Source: Bacteroidales bacterium | GTDB lineage: Bacteria; Bacteroidota; Bacteroidia; Bacteroidales; UBA932 | DNA length: 64,000 bases | Direction of reading: 5' to 3' | Assembly (NCBI GenBank): GCA_017465225.1 | Contig: JAFTWQ010000032.1 | Location: 17,147 to 81,146, forward strand | Part shown: positions 60,776 through 64,000 of the stretch, piece after piece | Layout: every line of letters starts with the position of its first letter | How positions within the stretch are numbered: the stretch's first letter is position 1 | Program-made: the position numbers and the translations under genes | The notes under the pieces: generated by a model | What the model was told of the DNA's origin: nothing | What the model saw: only the letters and a program-made list of their open reading frames with translations | The model's database searches: none

Positions 60776-62348
60776 AAAATGATGTAGTTATGCTGAAGTT
60801 CGCACCTGTGTACTGAGGGATCTGACGGCATACTCCGCCCGAGCAGATGAATCCGTCCTTATAGCGGCCGTAACCTGCAGCAAGACGTGTACGTCCCTTG
60901 GTATAGCTGACACCGGCATTGTAATAATGAACCTTTGTCATGCCATGGTTGTACATGTCGCTCGCCCATACGCTCCAATGAGGCGCGAAGTTCACCTCGA
61001 GGAGAGCCGCCATCCAGTCCTTCTTGTCCTCATGAGTGGTCAGATACTGAAGCTCCAGACGTGTCGAGAACCTTGGAGTCCACTTGTAGAGAAGGTCAGC
61101 CACGAAGATGTTGGAAAGCCATGTTGTCTTGTAGTTTCCATATGTAGGGTTGTACTCCTGCATCGAGTAGAGGATAACCATCTTGAACTCCTTTGTCCAC
61201 TGCTTTTCGAGGTCGAAGCTGAAGTCACGGAAAAGAAGATTTCCCGCCTGTGCGGTGCCCTCCTGTGCAAGGGTATAATAAGTAGAGAAGTTCGCATGAA
61301 CCTTCATTCCTCTCTTTCCTCCGAGGGATGTGCCACGACGGAAATTGTAGAATGCGTCGAGCTGTCCTCCTATCTCACCGCTGTTGAACGAGAATGTAGA
61401 CTCGTCACCCACCTGCGGGTTGTAAGGATGGAGGGTTGTAAGCATGTATGTGTACTGCGTGCTCATTGCAGGCACATAAGAGATGAGGTTTGCAGAAGAA
61501 AGCGAGTTTGTCGAGATCTTCTGGCCCATCCACTCGAGACGACGTCCTGTCAATGTCACGCCGAGGCCTCTTCCGTTGTATCCCATCTCGACAAGCTGTG
61601 CGTTTCCTCTCTTCGGAGTAAGTGCGACGAGCTTCTTGCCGAGGTCGACATACTCTCCCTTCACGAAGAAGCCGTCATAGTCGAAGTTGAGTCGTCCCGA
61701 CCATCCGTAGGTATTCGGCTTTCCGCCTGCTTCCTCTGCATCGATGCTGATTCTGGAATATCTGTTGAGCACCGAACCCTCTACAGAAAGCACGATGTCA
61801 TCAAGACCGATGATGTTGGCAAGGGAAACGCTGAGATCAGCTCCTCTTACCTGTGTATCAGAGAATTCCATACCGAGGCGAGGAGTTCCCCAAAGGGCCT
61901 TGAATGCGATCTTGTCATCCCAGTTGTATGCGAAACGGGCACCCATGACGGCATTGTTCAGACCAAGGAGACGGTCCTCCCAGCTGCGGAAGAGAAGTCC
62001 GCTTCCGAACTGGTCATAGAACGTACCTGCAGTGATCTGGAAATCCTCGTCCTTCCAGTTCACATACATGTTGCTGAGCGCATATTTGTTGAGATCATCA
62101 GGATATCCGATGATTGCAGGCATATATGACTCGAGCTGGAGACCTGCCGAGAAGTTGCCGTTGTAATAATCAAGCTTGAGATAGTTGTTCGAGCCGAAAC
62201 GGTCATCATCCGGAGTGAACTTGTTTCCTTCGTCAGCCACATAGAAATGGTCATTGCTCTCGAAGCTGCCGGTAAGATAGCCCCTCTCCTGTGCGGAAAG
62301 GCTGAATGACACTGCGGCAAGAATGCTTAACGCAAGTATTTTCTTCAT
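60774..62348 (-). CDS. DUF6029 family exported protein
   Basis: Protein of 524 residues with a signal peptide (MKKILALSILAAVSFSLSA). The body has many amphipathic strands (NNYLKLDYYNGNFSAGLQLE, FQITAGTFYDQFGSGLLFRSWEDR) and ends in GANFSITTSF with terminal Phe, so an outer-membrane barrel is likely. I recognise it as DUF6029, a Bacteroidetes family of unknown role found beside TlpA- and Omp28-like genes. It follows tlpA after 27 bp. It might be the membrane part for the Omp28 lipoproteins, but this is inference. Confidence 0.83.
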   Translation of the reverse strand: MKKILALSILAAVSFSLSAQERGYLTGSFESNDHFYVADEGNKFTPDDDRFGSNNYLKLDYYNGNFSAGLQLESYMPAIIGYPDDLNKYALSNMYVNWKDEDFQITAGTFYDQFGSGLLFRSWEDRLLGLNNAVMGARFAYNWDDKIAFKALWGTPRLGMEFSDTQVRGADLSVSLANIIGLDDIVLSVEGSVLNRYSRISIDAEEAGGKPNTYGWSGRLNFDYDGFFVKGEYVDLGKKLVALTPKRGNAQLVEMGYNGRGLGVTLTGRRLEWMGQKISTNSLSSANLISYVPAMSTQYTYMLTTLHPYNPQVGDESTFSFNSGEIGGQLDAFYNFRRGTSLGGKRGMKVHANFSTYYTLAQEGTAQAGNLLFRDFSFDLEKQWTKEFKMVILYSMQEYNPTYGNYKTTWLSNIFVADLLYKWTPRFSTRLELQYLTTHEDKKDWMAALLEVNFAPHWSVWASDMYNHGMTKVHYYNAGVSYTKGRTRLAAGYGRYKDGFICSGGVCRQIPQYTGANFSITTSF

Positions 62349-62375
62349 TGTAAAGGTCAGTTTAGTTGTTCAGGT

Positions 62376-62867
62376 TTACTTTGAGCATTTCTTGATGGCC
62401 TCGAAGAGCTCAAGCTCGTTTCCCGGCACATAAGAAGTATGCGAGTAGACGATCTTTCCTTTTCCGTCAAGCACGAACACATGAGGAACCACCGATACGT
62501 TCATAGCCCTCATGAAATCCTGGTTCTTGTCGAAGAGAAGGGTGTAATCCTCGCCCCAGCCACGTCCTTCAGCGAAAGACTTTGCCTTTGCAAGAAGACG
62601 GCTGTCGTCTGTAGAGACTGCCACAACGCGGAAATCAGCCTCCTCAAGCCAGTCAGGAAGTGCATCATAGATAGCGTCAAGCTCACGGATGCATGGCTTG
62701 CATGAAGTAGACCAGAAAGATACGATCATAGGAGTACCCTCCTTGAGAAGAGCCTTGGTGTCGAATGACTCGCCTTTAACGTTTTCTACTGTTACAGACG
62801 GCACCTGGGCAGCACATACTGCCGAGATGAAGAGTGCGATACTCAAAAGAAATGTTCTCATATTCAT
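62376..62867 (-). CDS. TlpA-type exported thiol-disulfide oxidoreductase
   Basis: Protein of 163 residues; start MNMRTFLLSIALFISAVCAA gives a signal peptide (a start two codons later is equal). The thioredoxin domain has SFWSTSCKPCIREL, so the active site is CKPC, and SVVPHVFVLDGKGKIVYSH holds the cis-Pro. Such proteins reduce or exchange disulfides in the periplasm. It is the first gene of the array and has a good promoter in front; the five downstream Omp28 proteins with CxxC sites are plausible partners. Confidence 0.9.
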   Translation of the reverse strand: MNMRTFLLSIALFISAVCAAQVPSVTVENVKGESFDTKALLKEGTPMIVSFWSTSCKPCIRELDAIYDALPDWLEEADFRVVAVSTDDSRLLAKAKSFAEGRGWGEDYTLLFDKNQDFMRAMNVSVVPHVFVLDGKGKIVYSHTSYVPGNELELFEAIKKCSK

Positions 62868-62917
62868 AGTTTTATCGATATTTAAATACACATTAACGCC
62901 AAGTTACAATATCTTGG

Positions 62918-62949
62918 CAAAAGTAAGCAATAAAAATCGCTTTTTCAAT
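62918..62949 (-). promoter_or_regulatory. Promoter of the tlpA-DUF6029-Omp28 unit
   Basis: On the minus strand ATTG (62946-62949, one base off TTTG), a 20-bp spacer and TACTTTTG (62918-62925, perfect TAnnTTTG). The spacing equals that at rimP. Confidence 0.62.
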
Positions 62950-62992
62950 TTTTTTTCAGTGAACAGACGGGAGATATGCCACGGAAGGTCCT

Positions 62993-63799
62993 CTAGGCCA
63001 GCATACGGTATAAAGAAACTGTACGTGCCGCTTCAAGAACGTCATGCACACGAAGTATATCCGCACCGTTCTGCAGCGCCTTGAGATGAAGTACCTGGGT
63101 CGCAGGAAGAGACTCCTCAGGACATATACCCAGATAACGACAGATCATGCTCTTGCGCGAAACCCCCGCCAGAAGCCTTCGGGAAGGGAATTCCTCCTTG
63201 AAGCGGCCTAGTCCGCGCATAAGTTCATAATTCTGTTCCACCGTCTTTGCGAAGCCGAAGCCCGGGTCGACTATCCATTCGGTGATGCCGGCAGCTTCTG
63301 CCTTTCCGGCAAATCCGGAAAAATAGTCGAGCACGTCGGAAACCACATCCTGATAATCAGTCAGATGCTGCATTGTCACAGGATTGCCTCTCTTATGCAT
63401 CGCGACATACGCGAGAGCGAGACTGCCCACGGTTTCGAGCATGAGAGGATCATCCTCCCCAGCCGATATGTCGTTAACGATGAAGTCGCCGATGAGGTCG
63501 AATACCTTCCTGACCACGGAAGCATGATATGTATCCACGGAAATCCTGACATCAGGGAAGGTCTTCCTCACAGAGGCAAGGACCGGCTCAAGCCTCCTCC
63601 ACTCCTCTTCTGGACCGACCGGTACGGAACCCGGCCTGGTAGAGCACGCGCCGAAATCCAGGATCGTAGCACCTTCCTCGATGAGACGGCCTGCAAGGGA
63701 AAGGGCCTTCTCCGGGTCGGCGCAGCGGCTCTGCGCGAAGAATGAGTCATCCGTCAGATTGACGATGCCCATTATGTCTATCTGTCTGTTCTTGTTCAT
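62993..63799 (-). CDS. folP: Dihydropteroate synthase
   Basis: Folate enzyme of 268 residues joining pABA to the pterin pyrophosphate. MGIVNLTDDSFF and GATILDFGACSTRPGS are the two signatures, and IVDPGFGFAKTVEQNY and RRLLAGVSRKSMI complete the TIM-barrel site. The start MNKNRQIDIMG is chosen: an earlier ATG at 63856 gives residues (MFHFVQHDN) that are encoded only by a family A repeat. The Asn-Leu-Thr-Asp form replaces the usual NxTPDSF with TDDSF. Confidence 0.94.
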   Translation of the reverse strand: MNKNRQIDIMGIVNLTDDSFFAQSRCADPEKALSLAGRLIEEGATILDFGACSTRPGSVPVGPEEEWRRLEPVLASVRKTFPDVRISVDTYHASVVRKVFDLIGDFIVNDISAGEDDPLMLETVGSLALAYVAMHKRGNPVTMQHLTDYQDVVSDVLDYFSGFAGKAEAAGITEWIVDPGFGFAKTVEQNYELMRGLGRFKEEFPSRRLLAGVSRKSMICRYLGICPEESLPATQVLHLKALQNGADILRVHDVLEAARTVSLYRMLA

Positions 63800-63832
63800 A
63801 TACGATGCAAAAATAGAAAAAATAATCCAATT

Positions 63833-63858
63833 GTCATGTTGAACGAAGTGAAACATCT
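63833..63858. repeat. Family A repeat upstream of folP
   Basis: TCATGTTGAACGAAGTGAAACATCTTT is a variant copy (GTT for CCT, with the matching change ACATC for GGATC on the other side, so the stem is kept). It is 34 bp before the folP start. Confidence 0.8.
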
Positions 63859-64000
63859 TTTTGCTATATTTCCTCTATAAATCCAGATCACATACTATCT
63901 ATGCACTGTGAGTGGCGTTATGACTTCTCAGAAGTGCGTGAGCTGGCGCCACTACCAATGATAGCGGTGAAGATATGATATAATAATTTCCTCTGCGAAC
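63859..64000. other. Window end with a palindrome, no gene seen
   Basis: AGTGGCG (63911-63917) and CGCCACT (63947-63953) are inverted, and between them ACTTCTCAGAAGT is itself a perfect palindrome. No convincing coding frame is seen in this piece. Confidence 0.55.

Noticed and set aside
60927-62129. 400-codon plus-strand frame opposite DUF6029
   Set aside because: No domain, no promoter or ribosome site, and it mirrors codon bias of the real gene.
1-64000. tRNA or rRNA genes, transposases, phage genes
   Set aside because: Looked for in all intergenic spaces and among the proteins; none was recognised by eye. A tRNAscan-SE run would settle the tRNA point.

Overview
The window looks like chromosomal DNA of a strictly anaerobic gut- or rumen-type Bacteroidales bacterium. 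The evidence is in the gene families and signals: DUF3078, WbqC, DUF6029, DUF5020, Omp28-like and DUF4988-like lipoproteins, BACON-type domains, an archaeal/eukaryal-type ProRS, a rimP-nusA-infB operon, weak Shine-Dalgarno sites, and Bacteroidetes-type -7 boxes (TAnnTTTG) upstream of tyrS, rimP, lpxC and tlpA. Genus cannot be fixed from the sequence. No rRNA, tRNA, CRISPR array, phage or transposase gene was found.

Layout. 1-3977 (+): end of an M49-like peptidase, tyrS, rbfA and a LolC/E-type permease. 3978-6404 (-): a radical SAM/SPASM enzyme flanked by two related lipoproteins. 6464-8712 (-): an NfnAB-type ferredoxin:NADP transhydrogenase pair. 8814-12064 (-): a metal-handling set (HMA protein, TonB-dependent receptor, His/Cys-rich membrane protein). 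12173-14679 (+): sppA-cutC. 14998-21903 (-): an overlapping operon proS - DUF3078 - tilS - transglutaminase lipoprotein. 22051-24977 (+): a Trp/Tyr-repeat lipoprotein and a FadL-like outer-membrane protein. 25003-28513 (-): lpxD-lpxC-lpxA-wbqC for lipid A. 28631-33251 (+): rimP-nusA-infB. 33326-39873: two purine permeases, a Tsx-like channel, xpt, a PurF-like protein and an exported Ntn amide hydrolase. 39885-62867 (-): a 23-kb array of 13 exported proteins (TlpA, DUF6029, five Omp28-like thioredoxin-fold lipoproteins, five large lipoproteins, one S41 protease). 62993-63799 (-): folP.

The two most unusual things are these. First, short interspersed repeats: three families of small elements (A, core TCATCCTGAACGAAGTGAAG; B, GATCCCC...GGGGATGAC; C, ATTGCCACG...CGCAATGAC) occur again and again. 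Many sit right after stop codons, and several carry a tandem tail made of the element end plus a locus-specific spacer. All three families have also entered tilS and one has entered the transglutaminase gene, always in frame, and both tail arrays inside tilS have a 24-nt period. Second, the Omp28/lipoprotein array looks like a surface redox and adhesion or capture system that grew by duplicating an [Omp28 + large lipoprotein] cassette. It has a good promoter in front of tlpA and a perfect intrinsic terminator that divides it into two transcription units.

Working together: the core genes serve translation (tyrS, proS, tilS, rbfA, rimP, nusA, infB), envelope building (lpxA/C/D, LolC/E, SppA), folate, redox balance and purine salvage. 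The accessory genes are nearly all envelope-directed. Start codons were chosen by position of the signal peptide, by stop/start overlap (several TAATG or ATGA junctions), and by excluding N-termini that are only encoded by repeats.
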